Positions 7,340 through 16,299 are shown, counted from the stretch's first letter. The stretch is DNA of 23,099 nt from Roseomonas sp. (GCA_020249415.1 JADCFR010000164.1:1-23099), one strand, 5' to 3'. Made by a program: numbers and translations. The notes: generated from the letters alone by a model not told the origin.

Positions 7340-8116
7340 ATGACCGAAGCTGAATGGCTTGCCGCGCTGCCTGATATGGTGTTTCGCGCCATCCTGCTGC
7401 TGGCGCGCATCGGTGCGGTGGTGATGATCATGCCGGGCCTGGGCGAGCAGGAAGTGCCCAGCAATTATCGCCTGGGACTCGGGTTTGCGCTGGTCGCGGT
7501 GCTCTACCCTGTGCTGTCGCCCGCCTTGCCGGCGACCCCGGATGCGGTGGGCGAAATGCTGCGCCTGATCCTGATCGAAATCGCCATCGGCATTTGGTAT
7601 GGCGCGCTGGCGCGGCTGGTGACGCTCGCCATGACCATGGCAGGGCAGCTTTTCGCGCTGCTGCTCGCGCTTTCGCAATTGCTGGTGCCGGACCCTGCTG
7701 TGGGCGGGCAGAATGCCATTACGGGTCGGTTTTTTGCGTTGCTCTCCGTTGTGTTGCTGCTCAGCACTGGGCTTTACGCCCTGCCGCTGCGCGCGCTTGC
7801 CGAAAGCTATGCGGTGCTGCCGGTGGGCGAGGGGTTTCCGGCCGGGCTGGGTGCAGAAGCCATGGCGGCCGCGGTTGGGCAAAGCTTCCTGCTGGCGCTG
7901 CAACTCATGGCGCCCTTTCTCATGCTCTCCGTTGTGCTGAATGTCGCCTTTGGCCTGCTGGCACGGATTGCGCCGCAGGTGCAGGTCTACTTCCTGGTGG
8001 TGCCGGGGCAGATCGTGCTTGGCCTTTTGCTGCTCGCCCTGTTATTGCCAGCCATGCTCGGACTTTATGCCAGTGTCGCGCGGGAGACTTTCCTCGCCCT
8101 GCCCGGGGTGCGTTGA
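7340..8116 (+). CDS. fliR: Flagellar export gate protein FliR
   Basis: This 258-residue protein has about six hydrophobic segments and the FliR features MPGLGEQEVPSNYRLGLGFA, LILIEIAIGIWYGALARLVT and, near the end, LARIAPQVQVYFLVVPGQIV. FliR caps the FliP-FliQ-FliR export gate. The ATG at 7340 lies directly behind the fliQ stop. A GTG one codon earlier (7337) overlaps that stop by one base and is an equally possible start. flhB follows three bases after the stop. Confidence 0.97.
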   Translation: MTEAEWLAALPDMVFRAILLLARIGAVVMIMPGLGEQEVPSNYRLGLGFALVAVLYPVLSPALPATPDAVGEMLRLILIEIAIGIWYGALARLVTLAMTMAGQLFALLLALSQLLVPDPAVGGQNAITGRFFALLSVVLLLSTGLYALPLRALAESYAVLPVGEGFPAGLGAEAMAAAVGQSFLLALQLMAPFLMLSVVLNVAFGLLARIAPQVQVYFLVVPGQIVLGLLLLALLLPAMLGLYASVARETFLALPGVR

Positions 8117-8119
8117 GCC

Positions 8120-9193
8120 ATGTCGGGCAGCAGCGGTGGCAATGAGGATGGCGGCCAGGACAAGACAGAAGAAGCCACGCCAAGGCGAATCGAAAAAGCG
8201 CGGGAGGAAGGGCAGATCGCCATGTCCCGCGAAGTGGTGGGTTTCGTCGCCCTGGGCTTCGCCTTGATCGGCATGACCCTGGGCCTACCCCCGCTTGGCT
8301 ATGAATTGATGCGCGGCATGCGCGGTGTGCTGGAAAATGGACATCAATTGCAGGTCGGGCTTGTCGCGACCGAGATGATGCGCCTTGGCCTGCTTGCGGC
8401 GCTCCCGGTGATGGGCTTGGCCATGATTGGCGCCATTGCAGGCACCATGCTGCAAAGCCGCGGGCTGGTCTCTGCCAAGGGTCTCAAGCCGCAATTCTCC
8501 CGCATCAACCCCGCCTCTGGCATCAAGCGCCTGCTAGGCCCGGAAGGCGGCATTGAATTCCTGCGCACGCTGATCAAGCTTGGCGTGGTCGGCGCAGCAC
8601 TTTGGTGGGCGATCGGTGATCCCAATGACCTGCGGACAGTATTGTCCTTGGGCCCTGGCGAGCTTTTGCGGCTGATGGTGCATGCCGGGATGAATCTTTT
8701 CATCGCGGCCATGATCGCCTTCGCGGCCATCGCCGTGCTGGATTATCTGGTGGTGCGGTTTCGCCATTTGCACAAGCTCCGCATGACGCGCCAGGAATTG
8801 CGCGAAGAAGTGAAGGAAAGCGAAGGCGATCCGATCATCAAGGGACGGATCAGGAATATCCGTATGGCCCGCGCGCGGCGGCGCATGATGGCGGCCGTGC
8901 CCAAGGCGGCGGTGGTGATCACCAACCCAACCCATTACGCCGTTGCCCTTGCCTATGACGAGAATTCCCAGGCAGCCCCGAAAGTTGTGGCGAAGGGCAC
9001 TGAGGCGGTGGCGGCACGCATCCGTGCCTTGGCCGAGGAATCCAATGTGCCCCTGGTGTCCAACCCGCCCCTGGCGCGGGCATTGTTCAAGCTGGAACTG
9101 GATACCGAAATCCCGGCTGAACATTATCAGGCAGTCGCGGAGATCATCGCCTATGTCTGGCGCCTCCGTGGTCGTGCGGGGGCGGCTGCGTGA
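8120..9193 (+). CDS. flhB: Flagellar export switch protein FlhB
   Basis: This 357-residue protein has the charged N-terminus typical of FlhB (DKTEEATPRRIEKAREEGQI), about four membrane segments between residues 38 and 213, and a cytoplasmic autocleavage domain. The cleavage motif Asn-Pro-Thr-His lies at 269-272 (VVITNPTHYAVALAYDE), the same position as in the Salmonella protein, so self-cleavage between Asn269 and Pro270 is expected. FlhB works with FliK, also in this window, in switching export from hook to filament substrates. Its TGA overlaps the GTG start of the kinase gene by four bases. Confidence 0.97.
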   Translation: MSGSSGGNEDGGQDKTEEATPRRIEKAREEGQIAMSREVVGFVALGFALIGMTLGLPPLGYELMRGMRGVLENGHQLQVGLVATEMMRLGLLAALPVMGLAMIGAIAGTMLQSRGLVSAKGLKPQFSRINPASGIKRLLGPEGGIEFLRTLIKLGVVGAALWWAIGDPNDLRTVLSLGPGELLRLMVHAGMNLFIAAMIAFAAIAVLDYLVVRFRHLHKLRMTRQELREEVKESEGDPIIKGRIRNIRMARARRRMMAAVPKAAVVITNPTHYAVALAYDENSQAAPKVVAKGTEAVAARIRALAEESNVPLVSNPPLARALFKLELDTEIPAEHYQAVAEIIAYVWRLRGRAGAAA

Positions 9194-10710
9194 GTGGGAG
9201 GGCTGAGGCGGCGGCGGATTCCTTCCGTCGGCTTTTTGAGTCGGAGGAAGAAGCCGGGCTTGCCGTCTTGGATTCGGAAGGGCGCATTCGGGCCGCAAGT
9301 GCGGTGCTCGAAAGGCTTTGTGCCCAAGGGCCGGCACCGGGGCCCGGGCGCGATCCGGCGCTACTGTTTGCGGAAGCAAGCCAGGAAGCGGTGCGCCAGA
9401 TCATCACTGTCGCTTTGGCCGGCCCGCCCGCGCCGCCGGCCGTTGAAGCCAGGCTTGCCGTGCCAGATCAGGCGCCAGATGCCGCCGTGGAAGTGCATTG
9501 CCGCCCGCTGCGCGGGGAACCGGGCGCCTTGCTTCGGGTGCTTGATATCACCGCGCGGCGGCGACGGCAGGCGCAATTGGAAGAAGCGGCGCGGCTGGAG
9601 GCAGTCGGGCGGCTTGCCGGCGGGGTTGCGCATGATTTCAACAATCTGCTCGCTGCCGTGGGGGCGGCGGCGGAAACTGCGCTGGCACGCGGGCAGGATG
9701 CGGCAACGTCTGAGGATTTGCGCCAGATATTGGACAGTGCCGGGCGCGGCGCGCGGCTGGTGCGTCAGCTTCTGGCCTTTGCCAGCCGGCAGGCGGTGCA
9801 GCCGCGCGTGGTGGCGCTCGATCGCGCCGTGGATGGCATGGCACCGCTGCTGGCGAGGCTTTTGGGCCGGCGCATTCCGATCGCGCTTGACCTGGAACGC
9901 CCCGGCCCCTGCGCGCGCGTGGACCCCAGCCATATTGATCAGGCGCTGATGAACCTGGCCGTCAATGCGCGCGATGCCATGCCCAAGGGCGGCAAGCTGC
10001 ATATTTCGGTCAAAAGCCGCGATCTTCAGGCGCCCGAAGCAGCGCAGGGTGGTACCATCGCCCCCGGCCCCTGGGCGGTGCTGGAAGTGGCCGATGAAGG
10101 TGCCGGGATGGAGCCCGAGCTGATCTCCCGCATCTTTGAGCCCTTCTACACCACCAAGCGCGATGGCGGCGGCACGGGGCTTGGGCTTTCGACCGTGCTT
10201 GGCATTCTCAGGCAATCAGGGGGGCATGTCTCGGTGCGCTCCCGCCCTGGGGAAGGCAGCCGCTTTCGGTTGTGGTTTCCGCGCGTCGCCGCTGAGCCGG
10301 ACACGACGGTTGCGCATACGCCGGGGGTGCATGCGCTGGGCGCCGGGCGACGGCTTTTGCTGGTGGAAGATGAGGCGCCCCTGCACCGCTTGCTGACCCG
10401 CGCGCTGACAACTGCAGGCTATGAGGTGACGGCGGTGGAAGATGGTGAAGCCGCCCTTGGTGCCATCGCCGCTGGCCTGAAGCCCGATTTGGTGATTTCG
10501 GATGTCGCCATGCCGGGCAGTGTTGATGGCCTGACCCTTGCCCGCCGTCTGCGGGAGACTGAGCCCGATCTGCCCATTGTGCTGATGTCCGGCTATGCGG
10601 AAGGCACACTCAGCGGTGAGGTCGTGTCCGAGAATTTCCTGTTTCTGCAGAAGCCTTTTCGCATTTCGGAAATGCTGGCGCAGGTGGCAAGCGCACTCAT
10701 GCGGCGCTGA
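9190..10710 (+). CDS. Soluble CckA-like hybrid histidine kinase
   Basis: This 506-residue protein has, in order, a PAS-like sensor region (about 10-120), a HisKA-type helix pair with phospho-acceptor His148 (GRLAGGVAHDFNNLL), a HATPase domain (N box NLAVNARDAM with Asn259, G1 VADEGAGM, F box IFEPFYTTK, G2 GGGTGLGLS) and a C-terminal receiver (acidic pair Glu393/Asp394, phospho-acceptor Asp438, Lys488). The His box and HATPase style are those of CckA. Unlike classical CckA there is no membrane segment, and only one short PAS-like region. The GTG start overlaps the flhB stop (GTGA), so it is translated as part of the flagellar operon. A control input to flagellar or cell-cycle regulation is inferred from position. 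It could also be a paralogue distinct from the true CckA. Confidence 0.88.
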   Translation: MSGRAEAAADSFRRLFESEEEAGLAVLDSEGRIRAASAVLERLCAQGPAPGPGRDPALLFAEASQEAVRQIITVALAGPPAPPAVEARLAVPDQAPDAAVEVHCRPLRGEPGALLRVLDITARRRRQAQLEEAARLEAVGRLAGGVAHDFNNLLAAVGAAAETALARGQDAATSEDLRQILDSAGRGARLVRQLLAFASRQAVQPRVVALDRAVDGMAPLLARLLGRRIPIALDLERPGPCARVDPSHIDQALMNLAVNARDAMPKGGKLHISVKSRDLQAPEAAQGGTIAPGPWAVLEVADEGAGMEPELISRIFEPFYTTKRDGGGTGLGLSTVLGILRQSGGHVSVRSRPGEGSRFRLWFPRVAAEPDTTVAHTPGVHALGAGRRLLLVEDEAPLHRLLTRALTTAGYEVTAVEDGEAALGAIAAGLKPDLVISDVAMPGSVDGLTLARRLRETEPDLPIVLMSGYAEGTLSGEVVSENFLFLQKPFRISEMLAQVASALMRR

Positions 10711-10728
10711 GTTTTCGGTTGCTGCTGA

Positions 10729-11490
10729 TCACCCCAGTCCTTGTGCAATCGCTTCGACATCCGAAGCCGCTGCGGCGCCTGGATGGCGCGTCAGCAGCGG
10801 CACCTGATGGCGGATCGCGTCCCGAACCTTCAGGTCACGCCGCACAATCCCGGCCAAGGGAATTTCGCGCTTCAGAAAGGCGCCGGCGGCACGGCGCAGC
10901 GCCTCATAGGTGCGCTGCCCGCTGGAGCGGTCATCGGCCATATTCACCACAATGCGCGACACGCCGCTGGAATTATCCATGCCGTGCAGCTTCAGGACCG
11001 CATAGGCATCGGTAAGGCTGGTCGGTTCTTCGGTCGCCACCACCAGCAGCAAATCCGCCGCCGCCGCGATGCGCCGCTGCGCCATATCCAACCCGGCGCC
11101 AAGATCAACCACCACATCCTGCCAATGTGCCCGCGCGCTGCCGAGCGCCGCCAGAAAGGCATCCAGCGCCGCGGGGTTAAGGGACGCAAGCGCCCCTGAC
11201 CCGGAACGCCCGGCCAATACATCAAACCCCGCATCGGGGATACGTGTGGCGACCTCAGCAAGGGTTATTTTGCCCGAAAGCACGGCGGAAAGATCACGTT
11301 CTGGCTGAATGCCAAGCTGAACATCAATATTCGCAAGGCCGAGATCAGCATCCGCCAACAACACGCGCCGCCCCTTGCGCGCCAATGCCTGGGCCAAGCT
11401 GATCGAAAACCAGGTCTTGCCCACCCCTCCCTTGCCCGAGGCAACCACGATCATGCGCCCACGCTCGGACGCGAAACTGCCTTTCGACAT
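10729..11490 (-). CDS. flhG: MinD-like ATPase FlhG (flagellar number regulator)
   Basis: This 253-residue P-loop ATPase has the deviant Walker A KGGVGKT at 20-26, the MinD-type VLLADADLGLANIDVQLG at 44-60 and switch II DLGAG at 129-133. It lies directly downstream of flhF, its usual partner, with a TGATG overlap; FlhF and FlhG together set flagellum number and position. A TTG one codon upstream could also start it. Odd points: the N-terminus before the P-loop lacks the DQAxxLR motif by which many FlhG proteins stimulate FlhF GTPase, and the protein ends soon after the last strand, with no obvious amphipathic membrane-targeting helix. It is convergent with the kinase gene across 18 bases. Confidence 0.9.
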   Translation of the reverse strand: MSKGSFASERGRMIVVASGKGGVGKTWFSISLAQALARKGRRVLLADADLGLANIDVQLGIQPERDLSAVLSGKITLAEVATRIPDAGFDVLAGRSGSGALASLNPAALDAFLAALGSARAHWQDVVVDLGAGLDMAQRRIAAAADLLLVVATEEPTSLTDAYAVLKLHGMDNSSGVSRIVVNMADDRSSGQRTYEALRRAAGAFLKREIPLAGIVRRDLKVRDAIRHQVPLLTRHPGAAAASDVEAIAQGLG

Positions 11491-12425
11491 CAAGCGGTTT
11501 CCTTCCCAAACCCTGGAGCCCCGCCTTGTGCAGCCCCATTCTGTGCTGAGGAGAGCAAGCGCGATGCCAAGCCTTCCGGGGTCAAGGTTTCAAGCCCATC
11601 CGCGACTTCGGGGCCGATGCCTGCTTCGGTCAGAGAAAGCGGTCCCGCCTTGGCGGCCATAAGTACACTCCCTAGCCGCCGCGCGGCATCAAGCCGGGTA
11701 GGCAAAAGATGGCGCGCGCCAAGTGCTGCGAAGGCGCGGGCCAAATCACCGGCCTCAGCCGCGTCAAGCCCCGCCGGCAGCACCAGGGCCATATCCGCGC
11801 CTGCCTGGATGACCAGCTGGTGCAATTGCCGTGCCTGATCGGCATTGAATGGGTTGCAGCCGGCGGTATCAATCAGGACTGGCTGGCCTGGGTTGCGATG
11901 CGTCAGCGCCTTGGCGAGCATGGCAGGTGTTGGTGCCACCGCCAAAGTCACACCCAAGACACGGGTGAAGGCGGCAAGCTGTTCCACCGCACCGGCACGC
12001 TGGCCATCGGTGGTGATCACCAAAGGCGGCGCACCCGCCAGCACCAGCCGCGCAGTCAGCTTCGCAACGGTCAGGGTTTTGCCCACCCCAGGCGGGCCAC
12101 ACAGCAGCAAGGGCCGTTCACGGCCAGAGGGTAAAGGCGCGAAGCTCAAGGCCTCGGCAAGGCTTTGTTGCAGCGGCGTCCTGGCCAGAAGCTGAAGCAA
12201 TTCCTGCGGAATATTGTGAAAATCAAGCGGCCCGGGTGCGGCAAGGGGCGCCGCAGTCGTCAGCGGCTGGATCAGTAGCGGTTCATCCGGTTCAAGGGCT
12301 GCGGTGACTTCAATGCCGTGGCGGGTGCGATGCTGCTCAAGAATAATGGCATCAGCGCCAAGTTCGGCGCGGATTTGCGCCATTGCTTCGGCTATCGTCG
12401 CGGCTTGGAATAATTTGACCCGCAT
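11490..12425 (-). CDS. flhF: SRP-type GTPase FlhF
   Basis: This 311-residue SRP-family GTPase marks the site of flagellum assembly. The N-terminus (MRVKLFQAATIAEAMAQIRA, ELGADAIILEQ) is the FlhF signature, followed by a short linker, a helical N domain and the G domain. GTPase motifs are G1 GPPGVGKT at 110-117, SRP-type DGQRAGAVEQL at 140-150 (usual form DTYRxGAVEQL), DTAG at 186-189 and TRLD at 243-246 (usual TKLD). It is shorter than many FlhF proteins, mainly because the basic linker is short. The ATG lies 49 bases after the flhA stop. It belongs to the fliF-flhG run. Confidence 0.92.
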   Translation of the reverse strand: MRVKLFQAATIAEAMAQIRAELGADAIILEQHRTRHGIEVTAALEPDEPLLIQPLTTAAPLAAPGPLDFHNIPQELLQLLARTPLQQSLAEALSFAPLPSGRERPLLLCGPPGVGKTLTVAKLTARLVLAGAPPLVITTDGQRAGAVEQLAAFTRVLGVTLAVAPTPAMLAKALTHRNPGQPVLIDTAGCNPFNADQARQLHQLVIQAGADMALVLPAGLDAAEAGDLARAFAALGARHLLPTRLDAARRLGSVLMAAKAGPLSLTEAGIGPEVADGLETLTPEGLASRLLSSAQNGAAQGGAPGFGKETA

Positions 12426-12474
12426 TGCTCAGCCCGCCGCCCTTGCGAATCCGTGACCGCCCCGCATCATGATC

Positions 12475-14544
12475 TCAAAGTGATCCCACCGTGCGGATGC
12501 GCGCGCGCGGATGGATTTCGGTATGCGCCAGCACCGGGGTTGAAGGGCGGAAGCGTTCCACAATGGCGCGCACATGGGCGCGAATGGCGCCTGAACAGAC
12601 CAGCACGGGCTGTTCGCCCATGGCATTCGCCTTGTCGAAAACATCGCGCAGCTTTTGCATGAATTCCGAAAGCTTGGACGGCGCCATGGCAAGCTGGCGA
12701 TCATCAGCGGGGCCAATGAGTGCTTCGGTAAAGGCGACTTCCCAATCGGCGGAAAGGGTGATCATGGGCACATAGCCTTCGGGTCCACGCGCCGCATCGG
12801 AAAGCTGGCGCGCCAGCCGCTGGCGCACAATTGCCAGAATGCCGGGGACCGTGCGCGCGCCGGCGGCATTGGCTTCCTGAATGCCTTCCAGGATCGTCGG
12901 CAGGTCCCGAATGGAAACCCGTTCCGCGAGCAGGCTTTGCAGAATGCGCTGAATGCCGCCAACGCCGATCGGCTGCGGTACCAGATCAGAAACGAGCTTC
13001 TTCTGTTCCGCCGGCAGTTCATCCAATAGCTTCTGCGTCTCAGAAAAGGAAAGCAGCTCAGCCATATATTCGCGGACGATTTCGGTGATATGGGTCGCGA
13101 CCACACCGGCGCAATCCACCACGGTGCAACCGCGCGCCAGCGCTTCCTCTCGCCGCGCTTCATCTATCCAAAGCGCGGGCAGGCCAAAGGTCGGTTCCGT
13201 GCAGCGTTCACCGGGCATATCCGGAATGCCGCCCGATGGATCAATCGCCAGCAGCAAGGGGTGACGCAATTGTCCCTTGCCGGCTTCGATTTCCTTGACC
13301 TTGATGATATAAGTATCGGATGGCAGCGCAAGATTATCCTGAATGCGCACGGAAGGCAGCACGAACCCCATTTCCTGCGCGATTGACCGCCTGAGGCCCT
13401 TGATCTGTTCCGTCAGACGCGGCGCATCGCCGGCGGCGAGCGAAAGCAACCCATAGCCCAATTCCAGCCTGAGCAAATCCATCTTGAGGGATTCGGCAAT
13501 GGGCAGATCAGCCTCTGGCGTCGGCAAGGGCGGTTTGCTCGCGGCAATGGCGCGCTGCTGTTCCTTTTGTGAGAGCCGCCAGGCACCATAACCCGCAGCC
13601 CCAGCCAGGGCCATGAAGGGCAGGAAGGGCATGCCCGGCATCAGCGCCATCACGCCCGAAGCGCCGGCAGCAATCGCGAGCGGCTTGGGGCTTGAGGCCA
13701 ATTGTTCGATCAGCGCCTGATCCGTTGTACCTTCCGTGCTGCCCTTGGTCACCACGATACCGGCGGCGACCGAAACCAGCAGCGCCGGGATTTGCGTGAC
13801 CAGCCCATCCCCCACGGTCAGCATGGAAAAATTGATGACGGCGTCGCCGAAGCCCATGCCATGGCGCAGCAGACCAATGGCGATCCCGCCCACCAGGTTG
13901 ATGGCGGTGATGATCAGCCCCGCGATCGCATCGCCCCGGACGAATTTCGCGGCACCATCCATGGCGCCGTAAAAGCCGGTTTCCGCTTCCAATTCCTTGC
14001 GACGGGCGCGGGCCTGGTTTTCATCAATCAAGCCGGCCGACAAATCCGCATCAATCGCCATCTGCTTGCCGGGCATGGCATCCAGGCTGAAGCGCGCAGC
14101 GACTTCGGCAATGCGCCCGCTGCCCTTGGTGATGACCACGAAATTCACGATCAGCAGAATGAAAAACACAATCAGCCCAACCGCGACATCGCCGCCCATC
14201 AGAAAGCCACCAAAGGCGGAAATCACATGGCCGGCGGATTCCGGCCCCTCATGCCCATGGGTCAGGATGATGCGCGTGGTCGCCACATTGAGCGATAGCC
14301 GAAGGAGCGTGGTCAGCAACAGCAGGGTTGGGAAAGACGTGAAATCAAGCGGGCGCTGCAGGAACAGCGAGGTCATCAGCACAAGAACGGAAAGCGTGAT
14401 GGAAATCGCGAGCCCAAGATCGAGCAGTACAACGGGCAGCGGGACAATAAGTACCACCAGCAACAGCGCCACACCCAGCGCCAGCGCCACGTCATTGCCG
14501 GGTTGGGCGCGCCTTAACCAAGAGGGGAGCAGCGTTTCCGACAC
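12475..14544 (-). CDS. flhA: Flagellar export protein FlhA
   Basis: This 689-residue protein is the nonameric ring of the export gate. The N-terminal half has about eight membrane segments (roughly residues 18-320) and the FHIPEP-family signature RIAEVAARFSLDAMPGKQMA, followed by DADLSAGLIDENQARARRKE. The C-terminal half, from about 345, is the cytoplasmic docking platform for chaperone-substrate complexes. The start is GTG at 14544, five bases after the flbD stop. The next in-frame upstream stop is only three codons away, so the choice is narrow. Length is normal for the family. Confidence 0.97.
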   Translation of the reverse strand: MSETLLPSWLRRAQPGNDVALALGVALLLVVLIVPLPVVLLDLGLAISITLSVLVLMTSLFLQRPLDFTSFPTLLLLTTLLRLSLNVATTRIILTHGHEGPESAGHVISAFGGFLMGGDVAVGLIVFFILLIVNFVVITKGSGRIAEVAARFSLDAMPGKQMAIDADLSAGLIDENQARARRKELEAETGFYGAMDGAAKFVRGDAIAGLIITAINLVGGIAIGLLRHGMGFGDAVINFSMLTVGDGLVTQIPALLVSVAAGIVVTKGSTEGTTDQALIEQLASSPKPLAIAAGASGVMALMPGMPFLPFMALAGAAGYGAWRLSQKEQQRAIAASKPPLPTPEADLPIAESLKMDLLRLELGYGLLSLAAGDAPRLTEQIKGLRRSIAQEMGFVLPSVRIQDNLALPSDTYIIKVKEIEAGKGQLRHPLLLAIDPSGGIPDMPGERCTEPTFGLPALWIDEARREEALARGCTVVDCAGVVATHITEIVREYMAELLSFSETQKLLDELPAEQKKLVSDLVPQPIGVGGIQRILQSLLAERVSIRDLPTILEGIQEANAAGARTVPGILAIVRQRLARQLSDAARGPEGYVPMITLSADWEVAFTEALIGPADDRQLAMAPSKLSEFMQKLRDVFDKANAMGEQPVLVCSGAIRAHVRAIVERFRPSTPVLAHTEIHPRARIRTVGSL

Positions 14545-14549
14545 GCGCT

Positions 14550-15971
14550 TCAGTCAGCCGTGGCAGAGGCTGGCATCTGCCCGGGAATGGGCGGCACCGA
14601 AACACCCGCAGCGCGGTATTCATGCAGCTTGTTGCGCAAGGTGCGGATGGAAATGCCGAGCATTTCCGCCGCCCGCGTGCGATTGCCAAGACAATGGGAG
14701 AGGGTTTCCAGAATCAATTCCCGCTCCACCTCCTCCATCCGGCGCCCGACCAGGGTCGCAGCGATACGCGGTTGGGCGCCTTGCGGTGCGGCGGTCGGCG
14801 CCGGCGCAACGGGTTGTGGCGCAGCTTCGGGCATGGCGGCGGTGATGGGCGCTGCCATGGCCGTGACCGTTGCGGGCACCATCAATTCAATCGCATCGGC
14901 GCCAATGGCGCTGCCTTCAGCCAAAAGCACGGCGCGATGCACGGCGTTTTCCAATTCGCGCACATTGCCGGGCCAGGGGTGATGCAGCAGCATGCCCTCG
15001 GCTTCCGGCGACAGCGGGCGGAGCGGCAAGCCATTGGCCTTGGCATAGCGTTCCGCGAAATAGCGGGCGAGGGGCTGGATATCGGCGGGCCTTTCGCGCA
15101 GAGATGGGATGCGCAGCCGCACCACAGCCAAGCGGAAGTAAAGGTCTTCGCGGAAGCGGCCCTTGGCAACTTCGGTTTGTAAATCACGATGCGTCGCGGC
15201 CAGGATGCGCACATCAACGCGGATGGGTGCGGTGCCGCCCAGGCGATCTATTTCGCGTTCCTGGATGGCGCGCAGGATCTTGGCCTGCAGGCGCGGGTCC
15301 ATTTCACCAATTTCATCAAGCAGCAGCGTGCCACCATTGGCCTGTTCGAACTTGCCCTTGCGTGCTGCAACGGCGCCGGAAAAGGCGCCCTTTTCATGGC
15401 CGAATAATTCGCTTTCCAGCAGCGCTTCCGGCAGCGCGGCGCAATTCAGCGCCACAAAGGGTCCATTGGCACGGCGGGAGGCTGCGTGCATATGCCGCGC
15501 CAGCACTTCCTTGCCCGTGCCACTTTCCCCCGTGATCAGCACGGAAGCATCGGCGCGCGCGATCTGCGTTGCGCGATCCAGCAGCGCCACCATGGCCGGG
15601 TCCTTGACCACGGGCTTGTCCGCCTCACCCGCCACGGTTTGCAGCATGGCGGCGATCAATTCCGCATCGGGCGGCAGCGGCAGGAATTCCTTGGCGCCGG
15701 CGCGGATGGCGCGCACAGCGGCATCGGCATCATTGGGCCGGCCACAGGCGATGACGGGGCAGGCGATGCGTTCTTCCGCAAGGCAGGAAATCAACCAACC
15801 GACATCATGGGTGACATCACAAAGCACCAGATCAGCGCCATCGGCGCGCAGCTTGGCAAGCCCCGCCGCTGCCCCCTCGGCAACGGTCAGCCGCGCCCCG
15901 CGCGCGACAGCAATGCGCGCCGCTTGGCCAAGCTCGGCTTCCAGAGACCCGATAATCAGGACGCGCGCCAT
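14550..15971 (-). CDS. flbD: Sigma-54-dependent flagellar regulator FlbD
   Basis: This 473-residue enhancer-binding protein has a receiver-like domain (1-115), an AAA+ sigma-54 activation domain (about 122-350) and a Fis-type helix-turn-helix (about 412-455, NRTRAAEMLGISIRTLRNKL). Walker A is GESGTGKE at 148-155 and Walker B LLLDE at 216-220. The sigma-54 contact loop reads GAFSGA (195-200) instead of GAFTGA. The receiver keeps an Asp at 52 but lacks the N-terminal acidic pair (Gly8/Ser9 instead) and the conserved Lys (FLPLP at 97-101). An Ala/Pro-rich linker joins AAA+ and DNA-binding domains. Gene order fliN-flbD-flhA matches Caulobacter-like clusters, where FlbD activates late sigma-54 flagellar genes and represses the early operon. 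Confidence 0.93.
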   Translation of the reverse strand: MARVLIIGSLEAELGQAARIAVARGARLTVAEGAAAGLAKLRADGADLVLCDVTHDVGWLISCLAEERIACPVIACGRPNDADAAVRAIRAGAKEFLPLPPDAELIAAMLQTVAGEADKPVVKDPAMVALLDRATQIARADASVLITGESGTGKEVLARHMHAASRRANGPFVALNCAALPEALLESELFGHEKGAFSGAVAARKGKFEQANGGTLLLDEIGEMDPRLQAKILRAIQEREIDRLGGTAPIRVDVRILAATHRDLQTEVAKGRFREDLYFRLAVVRLRIPSLRERPADIQPLARYFAERYAKANGLPLRPLSPEAEGMLLHHPWPGNVRELENAVHRAVLLAEGSAIGADAIELMVPATVTAMAAPITAAMPEAAPQPVAPAPTAAPQGAQPRIAATLVGRRMEEVERELILETLSHCLGNRTRAAEMLGISIRTLRNKLHEYRAAGVSVPPIPGQMPASATAD

Positions 15972-15972
15972 G

Positions 15973-16299
15973 TCAGGAAGCGCGGTCCGACTTCACGATT
16001 TCCGTCATGGTGATGCCGAGGCGATTATCATCCACCATCACCACTTCGCCGCGCGCAACCAGACGGTTATTGACGTAGATATCCACGGCTTCACCCAGGC
16101 GACGATCCAGTTCCACCACCGCGCCGCGGCCAAGCTTCAGCAATTGGCTGACCTGCATGGTGGCGCGGCCCAGCACAGCGCTGATTTGTACCGGGATGTC
16201 ATAAACCGCATCAAGATCACGCATGGTTGCGCCTTGACCTTGCGGGCGTTGATCCTGGGCCGGCGGCGCCATGGCTTCGAAACTATCTGATCCGCTCAT
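15973..16299 (-). CDS. fliN: Flagellar motor switch protein FliN
   Basis: This 108-residue protein has one SpoA domain: DAVYDIPVQISAVLGRATMQ, then SQLLKLGRGAVVELDRRLGE, DIYVNNRLVARGEVVMVDD and RLGITMTEIV. FliN forms the lower C ring with FliM and takes part in switching and in docking FliH. The start ATG at 16299 is preceded by AGGAAAAAG about eight bases upstream. The stop is one base from the flbD start. FliM is not in this window. Confidence 0.96.
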   Translation of the reverse strand: MSGSDSFEAMAPPAQDQRPQGQGATMRDLDAVYDIPVQISAVLGRATMQVSQLLKLGRGAVVELDRRLGEAVDIYVNNRLVARGEVVMVDDNRLGITMTEIVKSDRAS

